The notes under the pieces were generated by a model that made no database searches, was not told the DNA's origin, and worked only from the letters and a program-made list of their open reading frames with translations. DNA of 64,000 nucleotides from Phytobacter palmae (GTDB taxonomy: Bacteria; Pseudomonadota; Gammaproteobacteria; Enterobacterales; Enterobacteriaceae). Of the stretch, positions 11,677 to 21,480 are shown one piece after another. The stretch is from NCBI GenBank assembly GCA_900112785.1, contig FONB01000001.1, forward strand, positions 124,001-188,000, in the 5' to 3' direction. Within the stretch, counting starts at the first letter, position 1; the number at the start of each line of letters is the position of its first letter. The position numbers were made by a program, and so were the translations under genes.

Positions 11677-12866
11677 GCCTGCCGATAGGCAGAAGGTATG
11701 CAGCGCATCCCGGTTAGCGTAATCAAACAGATCACGGCACCGGCATAAAATGTTGAGGCCGCGCCCAGGGTTTCCCACAAAATACCCGCGCCGGTACTTG
11801 CCAGCAGCAGAGCGATACCACTCATCAGGTTAAACATGCCAAATGCGGTGCCGCGCAGTTCTGCAGGCGCGGTATGGGCGATCATTGCCGCCAGCAAGCC
11901 CTGAGTCATTCCCATATGAACTCCCCACAGGCCAACGCCGATAAGCAGCGCACTCCAGTGATGACTTAACGCCAGTACCAGATCGGCGGCAATTAATACC
12001 AGCAGGCCTGCCTGCAGCATTTTACTGTGGCTCATGCCGTCGGAAAGTTTACCAAAAGGATAGGCCGTCAGACCGTACACCAGGTTCATTGCGACCATGA
12101 CCAGCGGAATGGCGAACAGTGGAATCTCCATCTGCTGTGCGCGAAGAACCAGGAAGGCCTCGCTAAAACGTGCGAGGGTAAAGATGCTACCCAGTCCAAC
12201 GACCCACCAGTAAGCGCTGCTGAGTTTTTTCAGGTTCTCGCGGGTGAGCGGGTTGGTGCGCTTATTGGTAATCGGCGTTTTGGGTTCATCAAGACCAAAA
12301 TAGAGCAGAGCGATAGCCAGTGCGCCAGGGATCACTGCCACCCAGAAAATGGACTGGAAATCATTGTTCCACAGAATCATCAGCGCCACTGCCAGCAGCG
12401 GGCCGAGGAAAGCACCGATTGTATCCAGCGACTGGCGCAGACCGAATGCGGCACCGCGGATTTCGGGGGGCGTGACATCGGCAACCAGCGCGTCGCGAGG
12501 CACCCCACGGATCCCTTTGCCAACGCGGTCAATCATTCGTGCGCCGAATACAAGACCGGCAGAGGATGCTAAAGCAAACATCGGCTTACTGAGCGCCCCC
12601 ATACTATATCCCAACAGGGCCAGTCCTTTTCGTTTCCCCAGATAGTCGCTTAGCACACCTGAAAACACTTTAATGATAAGCGCAGTTGCTTCCGCAAAGC
12701 CTTCGATCAGACCAATGATAATGACACTGGCACCTAATGTGGTCGCCATAAAGAGAGGTAACAGGCTGTGGATCATCTCGGACGAGACATCCATTAACAG
12801 GCTTACGCCGCCGAGCACCCAAACGCCTTTCGGGATGCGCCCCAGGGTTGCAAAACGAACAAGCAT
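11673..12866 (-). CDS. Major facilitator superfamily transporter, substrate unknown
   Basis: The product has 397 residues and about 12 membrane segments, typical of MFS_1. The start at 12866 follows AGGAGTAATATC. Features of the family include LSDYLGKRKGLALLGY (the loop 2-3 motif), MIDRVGKGIRGVPRDALVADVT after helix 4, and GAAFGLRQSLDTIGAFLGP in helix 5. The GIRGVPRDALVAD signature marks an MFS subgroup often annotated only as transporter. It is not part of this locus in E. coli K-12 as I remember it. It is convergent with ulaF, so nothing here ties it to ascorbate use. Confidence 0.85.
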   Translation of the reverse strand: MLVRFATLGRIPKGVWVLGGVSLLMDVSSEMIHSLLPLFMATTLGASVIIIGLIEGFAEATALIIKVFSGVLSDYLGKRKGLALLGYSMGALSKPMFALASSAGLVFGARMIDRVGKGIRGVPRDALVADVTPPEIRGAAFGLRQSLDTIGAFLGPLLAVALMILWNNDFQSIFWVAVIPGALAIALLYFGLDEPKTPITNKRTNPLTRENLKKLSSAYWWVVGLGSIFTLARFSEAFLVLRAQQMEIPLFAIPLVMVAMNLVYGLTAYPFGKLSDGMSHSKMLQAGLLVLIAADLVLALSHHWSALLIGVGLWGVHMGMTQGLLAAMIAHTAPAELRGTAFGMFNLMSGIALLLASTGAGILWETLGAASTFYAGAVICLITLTGMRCIPSAYRQA

Positions 12867-12965
12867 GATATTACTCCTGATGATCCGTTTCTTAAGATGG
12901 TATTACATCAGCGGCCTGTGGTTTTGATAGCATACATTACAAATAATTATCATTTGATGAGGAGC

Positions 12966-12991
12966 AAAAAAAAGCCCTCGTAGGTGAGGGC
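12966..12991 (-). terminator. Rho-independent terminator after yjfY
   Basis: The stem GCCCTC / GAGGGC is followed on the minus strand by eight T residues. It sits 38 bases beyond the yjfY stop codon, between yjfY and the MFS gene start. Confidence 0.85.
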
Positions 12992-13028
12992 GATATAATA
13001 ATGGCAAGGGTAATTTTGCTTGTGTGTA

Positions 13029-13301
13029 CTAGCGGTAAATGTCAGCGCTGGCATGAATCAGGCCATTGCTACCCGGTTCCCGAAGTAAGACCGGGTGATA
13101 ATATTTCGCACCCTTCGCGTCGGTTTCGACTTTGAGTGCTTGATCCGCTTCGCTTTCAGTGGCGATGTTATGGTTAATGTAAATAACGCCTAAGCTCTGC
13201 ACATCATCCATGTTTTTGGCCTGCCGCCCGTCGATTTTGATGGCTGCTGCCGCATTGGCGCTAAGGAGTAGCGCTGTGAGTAAAATTGCGATGTTTTTCA
13301 T
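13029..13301 (-). CDS. yjfY: YjfY, small secreted YhcN-family (DUF1471) protein
   Basis: The product has 90 residues when started at the ATG at 13301, which is preceded by GGAGCACAATATC. The earlier in-frame ATG at 13316 overlaps that ribosome site. A signal peptide (MKNIAILLTALLLSANAAAA) precedes a DUF1471 domain with NMDDVQSLGVIYINHN, KGAKYYHPVLLREPGSNG and a HASADIYR end, matching E. coli YjfY. The role is not established; relatives such as BhsA and YhcN respond to envelope stress. It is divergent from the rpsF operon, as in E. coli. Confidence 0.93.
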   Translation of the reverse strand: MKNIAILLTALLLSANAAAAIKIDGRQAKNMDDVQSLGVIYINHNIATESEADQALKVETDAKGAKYYHPVLLREPGSNGLIHASADIYR

Positions 13302-13519
13302 GATATTGTGCTCCATTACTGCTTACGTCGTGTGACTGTCAGAACATCTTTCCTCCCGTGTCAGTGGGGTATGTTTAAAGTCTACGCTTTCTCACCAAAA
13401 CGTATCGCGACCATTTCTGATGCTGTCGTTCAAAAAATTGCCGTAATCCGTTTTGTTTAATTTTAATCGCAGGCTGTGAAGCGGCTTTGCGCTTAGTGCG
13501 AATTATTTGTGCAATCAGC

Positions 13520-13548
13520 TTGAGTTTGGCGGGCGAGGTAAGTATTAT
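13520..13548 (+). promoter_or_regulatory. Sigma-70 promoter of the rpsF operon
   Basis: TTGAGT (13520-13525) and TATTAT (13543-13548) are separated by a 17-base spacer. The predicted start near 13555 would give a leader of about 95 bases before rpsF. This is inferred from consensus and spacing. Confidence 0.7.
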
Positions 13549-13561
13549 GACGCGTCAATTT

Positions 13562-14044
<483 letters not shown>

Positions 14045-14050
14045 TTTCTG

Positions 14051-14597
<547 letters not shown>

Positions 14598-14626
14598 TCG
14601 GGCACGGTCCATTAATACGACTTTAA

Positions 14627-15088
<462 letters not shown>

Positions 15089-15107
15089 TTAGCTTCTGAC
15101 GTTGCGT

Positions 15108-15143
15108 AAAAACGCCGGCCTTGTGCCGGCGTTTTGCTTTTTT
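15108..15143 (+). terminator. Rho-independent terminator of the rpsF operon
   Basis: AAAACGCCGGC and GCCGGCGTTTT flank a 5-base loop and are followed by GCTTTTTT. It lies 20 bases after the rplI stop codon. Confidence 0.93.
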
Positions 15144-15311
15144 ATCCCTCTGGCTTTCTCTTTTTTGAGCTAACAACCCGCTCCCTGTATTCGCATAGTT
15201 GTTCTCGTTTTATCGCTCTTACCCGGTCCCGGGTGCGTTGCCGTGGGCCAATTTTCTGGGCGAGAGTATCCTTGAATTGAAATATGTTATCGCGTTGATG
15301 CTGGTGGGTGG

Positions 15312-15372
15312 ATAAGGCCGCCAGAAAAGCCGAATAAGAGTAAGACCGGATGGCACTCTGGCTCATCCGGCC
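15312..15372. repeat. REP-like palindromic sequence between rplI and ytfB
   Basis: GGATAAGGC-type sequence is followed by the inverted pair CCGGATG (15346-15352) and CATCCGG (15364-15370). This resembles enterobacterial REP units. On the minus strand it directly follows ytfB and may help end or stabilise that transcript. The rest of the 290-base interval shows no convincing gene. A 74-residue open frame across it (15142-15366, minus) has no ribosome site and runs through the repeat. Confidence 0.5.
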
Positions 15373-15380
15373 GACATCCT

Positions 15381-16040
15381 TTACCGCGCCCGGATAAAGC
15401 TGCCGTCCTGCTGGCGAATAAACAGCACAGACTGGCCGCTGCCATTTTCAATAGTTAACCCGGTCACGACCCCATTCGCATTCTGACGAATTTTCACCAT
15501 CTGACCACTTTGCAGCGTGCTGAGAGGTTTACCTTCACCTTCCACTTTTGCCATTGCATAGACGTCGGTCGGCGGCAAATTATGGTCGCGGAAAACCTGG
15601 GCCAGCGTTTTACCCTGTTCAACACGATAGGAGCGCCATTGCTGCTCAATACCGCCAGCAGAAGAGGTGGCAGGTGCGGTCTGTGTGGCAGTCGGACGCT
15701 CCTGCTGTATCGGTTCCTGAGCAGTTTGTGGCGGTTCGTTAAGGACAGGGGCTGGCTGCTGGTTTTGTACCGGAGGCGAGGTGACAAGCGGTTGCGAAGG
15801 CTGGGATTGTGGCTGCGGCTGAGATTGTGACTGAATATTCAGTTGTGCTTCGCGTCCGACAGAGGCGGGCGGCGTCACCGTCTCTTTCGGGGTAGGCAGC
15901 AGGAAACCGATAACCACCAACAGTGCCGCAAGGATCAGCCCACGACGGTGCATCGGCGGAAGCGGGTCCAGAATGCGAAAATGATCCGGGGCGTGCCAGA
16001 TTTTCGCCAGGGTAGGTTTCAGTTCAAATCGCCCGGGCAT
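15381..16040 (-). CDS. ytfB: YtfB, OapA-family cell-division-associated membrane protein
   Basis: The product has 219 residues when started at the ATG at 16040, which follows AGGAGGAAAGCC. An upstream ATG would add eight residues. Order of parts: a cytoplasmic N terminus (MPGRFELKPTLAKIWHAPD), one membrane segment at about residues 36-52, a Gln/Pro/Ser-rich periplasmic linker, and a C-terminal OapA/LysM-like domain (YRVEQGKTLAQVFRDHNLPPTD). The E. coli protein localises to the division septum and binds glycans. The linker is longer and more Gln-rich than in E. coli as I recall it. It is divergent from fklB. Confidence 0.92.
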   Translation of the reverse strand: MPGRFELKPTLAKIWHAPDHFRILDPLPPMHRRGLILAALLVVIGFLLPTPKETVTPPASVGREAQLNIQSQSQPQPQSQPSQPLVTSPPVQNQQPAPVLNEPPQTAQEPIQQERPTATQTAPATSSAGGIEQQWRSYRVEQGKTLAQVFRDHNLPPTDVYAMAKVEGEGKPLSTLQSGQMVKIRQNANGVVTGLTIENGSGQSVLFIRQQDGSFIRAR

Positions 16041-16273
16041 GGCTTTCCTCCTGCTCCGCGTCATTATTTATCCTGCCTCGTTGAGTATAGATGGCTAACT
16101 ACCTGATTGGCTGTGTAATGCATCGTCTTGTGACATCATAATGAGAATTATCTTACCGGGAGTATTGTTTCTGTTTCTCTGCGATTTGTCATCTTTACTA
16201 CGACAAAGTTTTACCCGCTGCGGCGTGGCTGCTATGCTGCGCGCTACCTTAAAAAGCGATGAAAGGAAAACCC

Positions 16274-16894
16274 ATGACAACCCCAACGTTTGATACGATC
16301 GAAGCGCAGGCCAGCTATGGCATTGGTCTACAGGTAGGGCAGCAGCTTAGCGACTCCGGCTTACAGGGGCTGTTGCCGGAAGCGCTGGTCGCAGGTATTG
16401 CTGACGCGCTGGCAGGTAAACAACCGGCTGTGCCGGTGGATGTTGTTCATCGTGCGCTGCGTGAAATCCACGAACGTGCTGATGCAGTGCGTCGTGCGCG
16501 CTTCGAAGAGATGGCGGCAGAAGGTGTGAAATATCTGGACGAAAACCGCGAGAAAGAGGGTGTGAACAGCACGGAATCTGGTCTCCAGTTCCGCGTTATC
16601 ACCCAGGGTGAAGGTGCAATCCCGGCGCGTACTGACCGTGTCCGCGTTCACTACACCGGCAAACTTATTGACGGTACCGTGTTCGACAGCTCCGTCGCCC
16701 GTGGCGAACCGGCTGAATTCCCGGTAAACGGCGTAATTGGCGGCTGGATTGAAGCGCTGACGCTGATGCCGGTTGGCTCCAAATGGGAACTGACGATTCC
16801 GCACGAGCTGGCCTATGGCGAACGTGGTGCAGGCGCGTCCATCCCGCCATTCAGCACCCTGGTATTTGAAGTGGAATTGCTGGAAATCCTGTAA
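16274..16894 (+). CDS. fklB: FklB, FKBP-type peptidyl-prolyl isomerase (FKBP22)
   Basis: The product has 206 residues when started at the ATG at 16274, after GAAAGGAAAACCC; an earlier ATG lies in the ribosome site itself. The N-terminal helical dimerisation domain (about 1-90, [12 protein letters not shown], then [15 protein letters not shown]) is followed by an FKBP domain (about 110-206) with [37 protein letters not shown] and [14 protein letters not shown]. It catalyses prolyl cis-trans isomerisation in the cytoplasm. It is nearly identical to E. coli FKBP22. Confidence 0.97.
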   Translation: MTTPTFDTIEAQASYGIGLQVGQQLSDSGLQGLLPEALVAGIADALAGKQPAVPVDVVHRALREIHERADAVRRARFEEMAAEGVKYLDENREKEGVNSTESGLQFRVITQGEGAIPARTDRVRVHYTGKLIDGTVFDSSVARGEPAEFPVNGVIGGWIEALTLMPVGSKWELTIPHELAYGERGAGASIPPFSTLVFEVELLEIL

Positions 16895-16910
16895 TTTTCC
16901 CCGATGTTTT

Positions 16911-16932
16911 CCTCTCCTCACCAGGGGAGAGG
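16911..16932. repeat. GC-rich palindrome downstream of fklB
   Basis: CCTCTCC and GGGGAGAGG form a hairpin directly after fklB with no T tract following. It resembles two larger elements at about 42259-42298 and 62638-62676, so it is probably a short copy of a dispersed intergenic repeat. Confidence 0.5.
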
Positions 16933-17142
16933 AAGACAATATGCGTTAATCATTCATTAAATGAACTGGTTTCGATACTTTATCTTGCTATGCGCAAATT
17001 GCGGTGTATTTTTGTGAACTCCATCCCCTAATTTGAGTGATATGCTGCTCACTTTAAACAAATATTTAACATCTCGTTTAATTCAGAGTATTCATCCTTC
17101 CAATTCTTACCTAATATCGTTGCGTCCGCGAAAGGACGAAGT

Positions 17143-17238
17143 ATGCAATTAAAGGCCAGAAGAGCCTCAACAACACAGACAGGATATAAACATGGTAGAT
17201 CAGGTAAAAGTCGCGGCCGACGAAGAGGCATCGACTGA
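17143..17238 (+). CDS. Possible upstream small ORF overlapping the start of cycA
   Basis: An ATG at 17143, preceded by AAAGGACGAAGT, opens a 31-codon frame that runs through the cycA leader and ends with TGA at 17236, 45 bases inside cycA and out of its frame. The product would be basic (many Arg and Lys). Its ribosome site looks better than that of cycA itself. It could be a translated leader peptide that modulates cycA, or chance. No conservation data are available here. Confidence 0.3.
   Translation: MQLKARRASTTQTGYKHGRSGKSRGRRRGID
17168..17183 (+). promoter_or_regulatory. Candidate GcvB sRNA target site in the cycA leader
   Basis: CAACAACACAGACAGG lies just ahead of the cycA start. The seed region of GcvB is G/U-rich and targets CACAACA-like C/A-rich sequences, and cycA is a known GcvB target in E. 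coli. Assignment is by base composition and position only. Confidence 0.45.
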
Positions 17239-18601
17239 ACAATCGCTACGGCGCAATCTTACAAACCGTCATATTCAGCTTATTGCTATCGGTGGTGCTA
17301 TCGGTACCGGGCTGTTTATGGGCTCCGGGAAAACCATCAGCCTTGCAGGTCCGTCGATCATCTTTGTCTATATGATCATCGGGTTCATGCTGTTTTTCGT
17401 CATGCGTGCGATGGGTGAGTTGCTGCTGTCGAACCTTGAATACAAATCTTTTAGCGACTTCGCCGCCGACCTGCTCGGGCCGTGGGCGGGGTATTTTACC
17501 GGCTGGACATACTGGTTCTGCTGGGTAGTCACCGGGATGGCCGATGTGGTGGCTATCACCGCTTACGCGCAGTTCTGGTTCCCTGGATTATCCGACTGGA
17601 TAGTGGCATTAACCATTGTTCTGGTGCTGCTGAGCCTCAACCTTGCCACTGTAAAAATGTTCGGCGAGATGGAGTTCTGGTTTGCGATGATCAAAATCGT
17701 CGCCATTGTGGCGCTGATTGTTGTTGGTCTGGTGATGGTGCTGACAAGTTTCAAATCGCCGACAGGGGTCGAAGCCTCTATTGCACATCTGTGGAACGAC
17801 GGCGGCTGGTTCCCGAAAGGCATCAGCGGCTTCTTTGCCGGTTTCCAGATTGCGGTCTTTGCCTTCGTGGGGATTGAGCTGGTCGGTACGACAGCAGCGG
17901 AAACCAAAGATCCAGAAAAGTCGCTGCCGCGCGCCATTAATTCCATCCCAATCCGCATCATTATGTTCTATGTGTTTGCGCTGATTGTGATTATGTCCGT
18001 TACCCCATGGAGCTCCGTGGTGCCGGATAAGAGCCCGTTTGTTGAGCTGTTTGTTCTGGTGGGCCTGCCTGCCGCAGCGAGCATTATCAACTTTGTGGTG
18101 CTGACATCCGCCGCGTCTTCCGCCAACAGCGGTGTGTTCTCAACCAGCCGTATGCTGTTCGGTCTGGCACAAGATGGCGTTGCGCCGAAAGCATTTGGCA
18201 AGCTCTCTAAACGTGCAGTCCCGGCGAAAGGGCTGACCTTCTCCTGTATCTGTCTGCTGGGCGGTGTGGTGATGCTCTACGTGAACCCAAGCGCGATTGC
18301 GGCGTTCACCATGATTACCACCGTCTCGGCCATTCTGTTTATGTTCGTCTGGACGATTATCCTGTGTTCTTACCTCGTCTACCGTAAACAGCGCCCGCAG
18401 CTGCATGAGGCGTCCATCTACAAAATGCCGCTTGGCAAAGTGATGTGCTGGGTATGCATGGCGTTCTTTGTGTTCGTACTGGTGTTGTTGACGCTGGAAG
18501 AAGATACCCGTCAGGCGCTGATCGTCACCCCAATCTGGTTTATCGTGCTCGGTGCGGGCTGGCTGATTGTGGGTAAAAAACGTCTGGCAGATATGCGCTA
18601 A
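17192..18601 (+). CDS. cycA: CycA, D-serine/D-alanine/glycine:proton symporter
   Basis: The product has 469 residues with 12 membrane segments and belongs to the amino acid-polyamine-organocation superfamily (amino acid transporter family). It opens with HIQLIAIGGAIGTGLFMGSG, the typical first-helix substrate motif, and has GFQIAVFAFVGIELVGTTAAE in helix 6. It imports glycine, D-alanine, D-serine and the antibiotic D-cycloserine. It is nearly identical to E. coli CycA except in the short N terminus and some loops. The 297-base region before it holds a palindrome, the small ORF and a C/A-rich candidate sRNA target. Confidence 0.97.
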   Translation: MVDQVKVAADEEASTEQSLRRNLTNRHIQLIAIGGAIGTGLFMGSGKTISLAGPSIIFVYMIIGFMLFFVMRAMGELLLSNLEYKSFSDFAADLLGPWAGYFTGWTYWFCWVVTGMADVVAITAYAQFWFPGLSDWIVALTIVLVLLSLNLATVKMFGEMEFWFAMIKIVAIVALIVVGLVMVLTSFKSPTGVEASIAHLWNDGGWFPKGISGFFAGFQIAVFAFVGIELVGTTAAETKDPEKSLPRAINSIPIRIIMFYVFALIVIMSVTPWSSVVPDKSPFVELFVLVGLPAAASIINFVVLTSAASSANSGVFSTSRMLFGLAQDGVAPKAFGKLSKRAVPAKGLTFSCICLLGGVVMLYVNPSAIAAFTMITTVSAILFMFVWTIILCSYLVYRKQRPQLHEASIYKMPLGKVMCWVCMAFFVFVLVLLTLEEDTRQALIVTPIWFIVLGAGWLIVGKKRLADMR

Positions 18602-18620
18602 CCATTCGTAGATCCTGCAT

Positions 18621-18680
18621 CCCCGATGGCGCTGACGCTTACCGGGGCTACGGACGGGTAGCCTGGATAAGGCGCGCCGG
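18621..18680. repeat. REP/BIME-like element downstream of cycA
   Basis: CCGATGGCGCTGACGCTTACCGG faces GGATAAGGCGCGCC with GGCTAC / GTAGCC in between, the arrangement of paired REP sequences. It lies between the convergent cycA and ytfE genes. Confidence 0.7.
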
Positions 18681-18699
18681 AAAATACGGAGCGCAGACA

Positions 18700-18725
18700 T
18701 AAAAAAGAGCCGCACAGGCGGCTCT
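18700..18725 (-). terminator. Rho-independent terminator of ytfE
   Basis: A perfect 8-bp stem AGAGCCGC / GCGGCTCT with a 4-base loop is followed on the minus strand by six T residues, downstream of the ytfE stop. Confidence 0.88.
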
Positions 18726-18766
18726 AAAAGACTTCCATGAATCAGGGCGTTCTTGGGCGCCTTACA

Positions 18767-19429
18767 TTAATTCCCTGCGAGGGCACGCGGAAACAGAACG
18801 TTGTTTTCCAGACTGATGTGTTCCATCAGGTCGTCAATTAGTTCGTTGATACCGTTATACATCGCTTTCCAGGTAGTGCAGGCTTCCGGTGGCGGTGTCA
18901 CGCCATTGGTAATATGTTTGATCACATCCAGCAGCTCACCTGCATCATCATGCTCACTTTCCATCACGCTGATGGGGCCCATCGCCTGGCTACCCATTCC
19001 CTCTTTAATCATCGGGAACAGGATGCGCTCTTCTTTCATCATGTGGCTTGAAAGCTCGTCGTGCAGCATGGTCAGGTACTTGGTTAACCCTTTTGGCACG
19101 TTGGGTTTGTCAGCATGCACACGCTCCACTTTGGTCGCCTGTAGAATAAGCTCCGGCAGTTGTTCACGATGGTGGTCGTGGTAACGCACGATGATGTGAT
19201 CGATGATTTCGCTAAGCGCAGTGACGCGCCACTCTTTCTCGATGGGCTGCTCTGCCAGCTTCGCCAGCTCGGCTTCAATGATACCTACATCCAGTTCTTT
19301 GCGTGATGCGGCGCGCTCGAGCGTCTGCTTACCGCCGCAGCAGTAATCCATATCGTATTTACGAAACAGCGCCGACGCACGTGGAATGGATAGCGCCAGT
19401 TCACCCAAGGGTTGGTCACGGAAGGCCAT
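18767..19429 (-). CDS. ytfE: YtfE (RIC), di-iron protein for repair of iron-sulfur clusters
   Basis: The product has 220 residues, the E. coli length, when started at the ATG at 19429 after GAGGTAAATGCT. The frame stays open for 87 more codons upstream, but these run through the promoter and are not coding. The ScdA_N domain holds the conserved Cys pair (MDYCCGG, about 30-31). The hemerythrin-like domain supplies His ligands in [42 protein letters not shown] and LMEHISLEN. It restores iron-sulfur clusters damaged by nitric oxide or peroxide. An NsrR operator lies just upstream. Confidence 0.97.
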   Translation of the reverse strand: MAFRDQPLGELALSIPRASALFRKYDMDYCCGGKQTLERAASRKELDVGIIEAELAKLAEQPIEKEWRVTALSEIIDHIIVRYHDHHREQLPELILQATKVERVHADKPNVPKGLTKYLTMLHDELSSHMMKEERILFPMIKEGMGSQAMGPISVMESEHDDAGELLDVIKHITNGVTPPPEACTTWKAMYNGINELIDDLMEHISLENNVLFPRALAGN

Positions 19430-19453
19430 AGCATTTACCTCATCAGAAATTAT

Positions 19454-19476
19454 AACATGTATTTTAAATGCATCTT
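19454..19476 (-). promoter_or_regulatory. NsrR operator of ytfE
   Basis: On the minus strand AAGATGCATTT, A, AAATACATGTT forms the 11-1-11 inverted repeat of NsrR, matching the known AAGATGCATTTNAAATACATCTT consensus at nearly all positions. It lies 25 bases upstream of ytfE. NsrR represses ytfE until nitric oxide destroys its iron-sulfur cluster. Confidence 0.9.
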
Positions 19477-19523
19477 TAATCCGATGATATACCCCTTTCG
19501 GAGCAAGGTAAATGAGACCACCG

Positions 19524-20492
19524 TTAACCGTGGTCTGAAACTGACTGAACCAGAGGCTTTTCCGGCTTAGCGCGTACGGCCATAACCACACCACAGACAA
19601 GCAGGACGATACCACCAACGGTGAGCCATGGTGGCGTTTGCTGGCGTAGCATGAAGGTATAAAGCAGGCCCGCCAGAGTTTCAAAAACAATCAGCGGCCC
19701 GACAATCACCGTGGGTAAACGCTGACTGGCAACATTCCAGCACATAGCGCCGACCCAGGAGCAGAGTATCGCTATGGCGAACATCAAACCGATAAACACT
19801 ACCGGGCGCGGACCAAAAGGTTGTGCAAAACCGGGCTGATGCACGTTCAGCCACAGACAGGCAGCAGCATAGCCGAATAAAGAGACGGGGAGCGTCACCA
19901 GCGCCTGCGCGGTTGCCCACATCATCGGATTCTTGTCCGGGTTTTCCCGCAACCAGCGGGCGTTACGCAGCGCATACCATGCCCAGCAGGCGACGGAAAC
20001 CAGAGCAAGGGCAATGCCGGAGCCATAACGCCACCATGAGAAATCCGGCAGGCCGCCGTGCAGCTCTGCAATATTGACGCAGGCCAGTCCCGCCGCAATA
20101 CAGAACAGCGCCGGCGCGAGGCTGGCCCAGGAACGTTTGCCATCACGCTGGCTATAGAGCAGATTCGCGCATACCGGGATAACAACAGGCAGGGTACCAA
20201 TGATCATTGTCGAAACCGGTGCCCCGGTGCGTTGAATAGCGCTGGCAAGACAGACGTAATAGATAAGATTTCCCATCATGGTCAGCGCCAGCGCGGTGAG
20301 CCAGTCTTTATGTGTTAACTGTCGTAAACGTTGACGTCCCAGCCATGCCAGCGGCAGTGCAATTATCCCTAATGCCAGATAACGGCCGGTTGACTGTAAT
20401 GCTGCCGGGTAATCCGGCACAATTAACGGCCCAACAAAAATAAGACCCCACAACATACCCGCGAGCAGGGCATACAACACACCACTAATCAT
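19524..20492 (-). CDS. ytfF: YtfF, EamA-family inner-membrane transporter
   Basis: The product has 322 residues with ten membrane segments arranged as two EamA repeats (drug/metabolite transporter superfamily). It begins [22 protein letters not shown], has [19 protein letters not shown] in the first repeat and [18 protein letters not shown] in the second, matching E. coli YtfF. The substrate is unknown. An AraC-type regulator gene lies 75 bases upstream on the same strand, so the two may share regulation. Confidence 0.93.
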   Translation of the reverse strand: MISGVLYALLAGMLWGLIFVGPLIVPDYPAALQSTGRYLALGIIALPLAWLGRQRLRQLTHKDWLTALALTMMGNLIYYVCLASAIQRTGAPVSTMIIGTLPVVIPVCANLLYSQRDGKRSWASLAPALFCIAAGLACVNIAELHGGLPDFSWWRYGSGIALALVSVACWAWYALRNARWLRENPDKNPMMWATAQALVTLPVSLFGYAAACLWLNVHQPGFAQPFGPRPVVFIGLMFAIAILCSWVGAMCWNVASQRLPTVIVGPLIVFETLAGLLYTFMLRQQTPPWLTVGGIVLLVCGVVMAVRAKPEKPLVQSVSDHG

Positions 20493-20567
20493 ACTTCCAC
20501 CTGACGTTACTGTTTGCCGTCATAGTGTAGAAAGGGAGGGCAACGGAATATTGTATGAGGTTGCGCA

Positions 20568-21392
20568 TTAGCGCCGGATGACCTGCTTTTGATAGCGCAC
20601 AGGGGTAATGCCGTAACGACGCGTAAAAGCGCGAGTGAGGTGTGACTGGTCAGTCAGGCCAGTGGCGGCGGCTACTTCGGCGGCGGGCATCCCGTGGGTC
20701 AGGAAATCTTTCGCCCGCCACAGACGAATCGCCATCAGCATTTGATGGGGCGTGACGTGAAAATGGGCTTTAAACTGACGCTGAAAATGGTACGGACTCA
20801 ATGAGACCACCTGTGCCAGCTCATCCAGCGTCAGGGGATGCATGAAATTATCATGCAGATAGTCGCGGACCCGTTCAAAACGATGAGCACCTTCCTGGCT
20901 GACTGGCGCGTGACGCGCGAGTGGCGTAAAGGTATCGATCAGATCCAGCAACATCCCTTTTTGCGCCAGCGAATCATCGGTATGCCACAGGCCATGAATC
21001 AGGCGGCAAATCTGGACCGTACGCAGAGGATCGTGGCGGGTAGCATCGCTGAACCACCAGTGACGGATACCGGTCACCTCTTCCAGCAACGCGGGGTCGA
21101 GGTAGATCATGCGATAGCGCCAGCCATCCTCGGTTTCCGCCTCACCGGTGTGCAGTTCGTCAGGGTTCATGGTGACCACGGAATTGGCAGGCGCAACGTA
21201 CTGTGTGCCGCGATAGCGAAAGCGCTCGGCGCCTGCTTCGATTGCACCAATACCAAACGCTTCATGGGTGTGAGGCTCGAAGGAATAACGGGAGATGTGC
21301 GCATGATAAAGCTCCACCCCTGGCAACTGCGCCAGGTGGCGAAAACGAGCGCTGTCTCTCTCGTCAACGAATTGTTCCGGTACGCCTTCCAC
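20568..21392 (-). CDS. AraC-family transcriptional regulator (cupin plus HTH_18)
   Basis: The product has 274 residues. It starts at a GTG at 21392, preceded by GGAG with seven bases between; a stop codon two codons upstream rules out a longer form. The N-terminal AraC_binding cupin has HISRYSFEPHTHEAFGIG and MNPDELHTGEA. The C-terminal HTH_18 pair has LTLDELAQVVSLSPYHFQRQFK, then PAAEVAAATGLTDQSHLTRAF. This type often controls an adjacent exporter, so ytfF just downstream is a plausible target. I do not recall this gene at the E. coli K-12 locus. The ligand is unknown. Confidence 0.88.
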   Translation of the reverse strand: MEGVPEQFVDERDSARFRHLAQLPGVELYHAHISRYSFEPHTHEAFGIGAIEAGAERFRYRGTQYVAPANSVVTMNPDELHTGEAETEDGWRYRMIYLDPALLEEVTGIRHWWFSDATRHDPLRTVQICRLIHGLWHTDDSLAQKGMLLDLIDTFTPLARHAPVSQEGAHRFERVRDYLHDNFMHPLTLDELAQVVSLSPYHFQRQFKAHFHVTPHQMLMAIRLWRAKDFLTHGMPAAEVAAATGLTDQSHLTRAFTRRYGITPVRYQKQVIRR

Positions 21393-21463
21393 TTTTCATC
21401 TCCGCTCAGGTCATCTTCTCATTATTAAGGATGACCCGGCGGCGTGCTACAAAAATTAACCAG

Positions 21464-21480
21464 CCTGTAACAGTTACAGG
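21464..21480. other. Perfect palindrome across the qorB stop codon
   Basis: CCTGTAAC (21464-21471), one base, then GTTACAGG (21473-21480). The qorB stop codon (21474-21476 on the minus strand) lies inside it. On the minus strand it is followed by GCTGGTTAATTTTTG, so it may act as a weak terminator, or it may be a protein-binding site. Confidence 0.35.

Noticed and set aside
15142-15366. 74-codon open frame between rplI and ytfB
   Set aside because: It reads through a REP-like dyad, has no ribosome site and ends against the rplI terminator.
19430-19690. N-terminal extension of ytfE by 87 codons
   Set aside because: It would place the NsrR operator and promoter inside the coding region; the ATG at 19429 gives the normal length and has a ribosome site.
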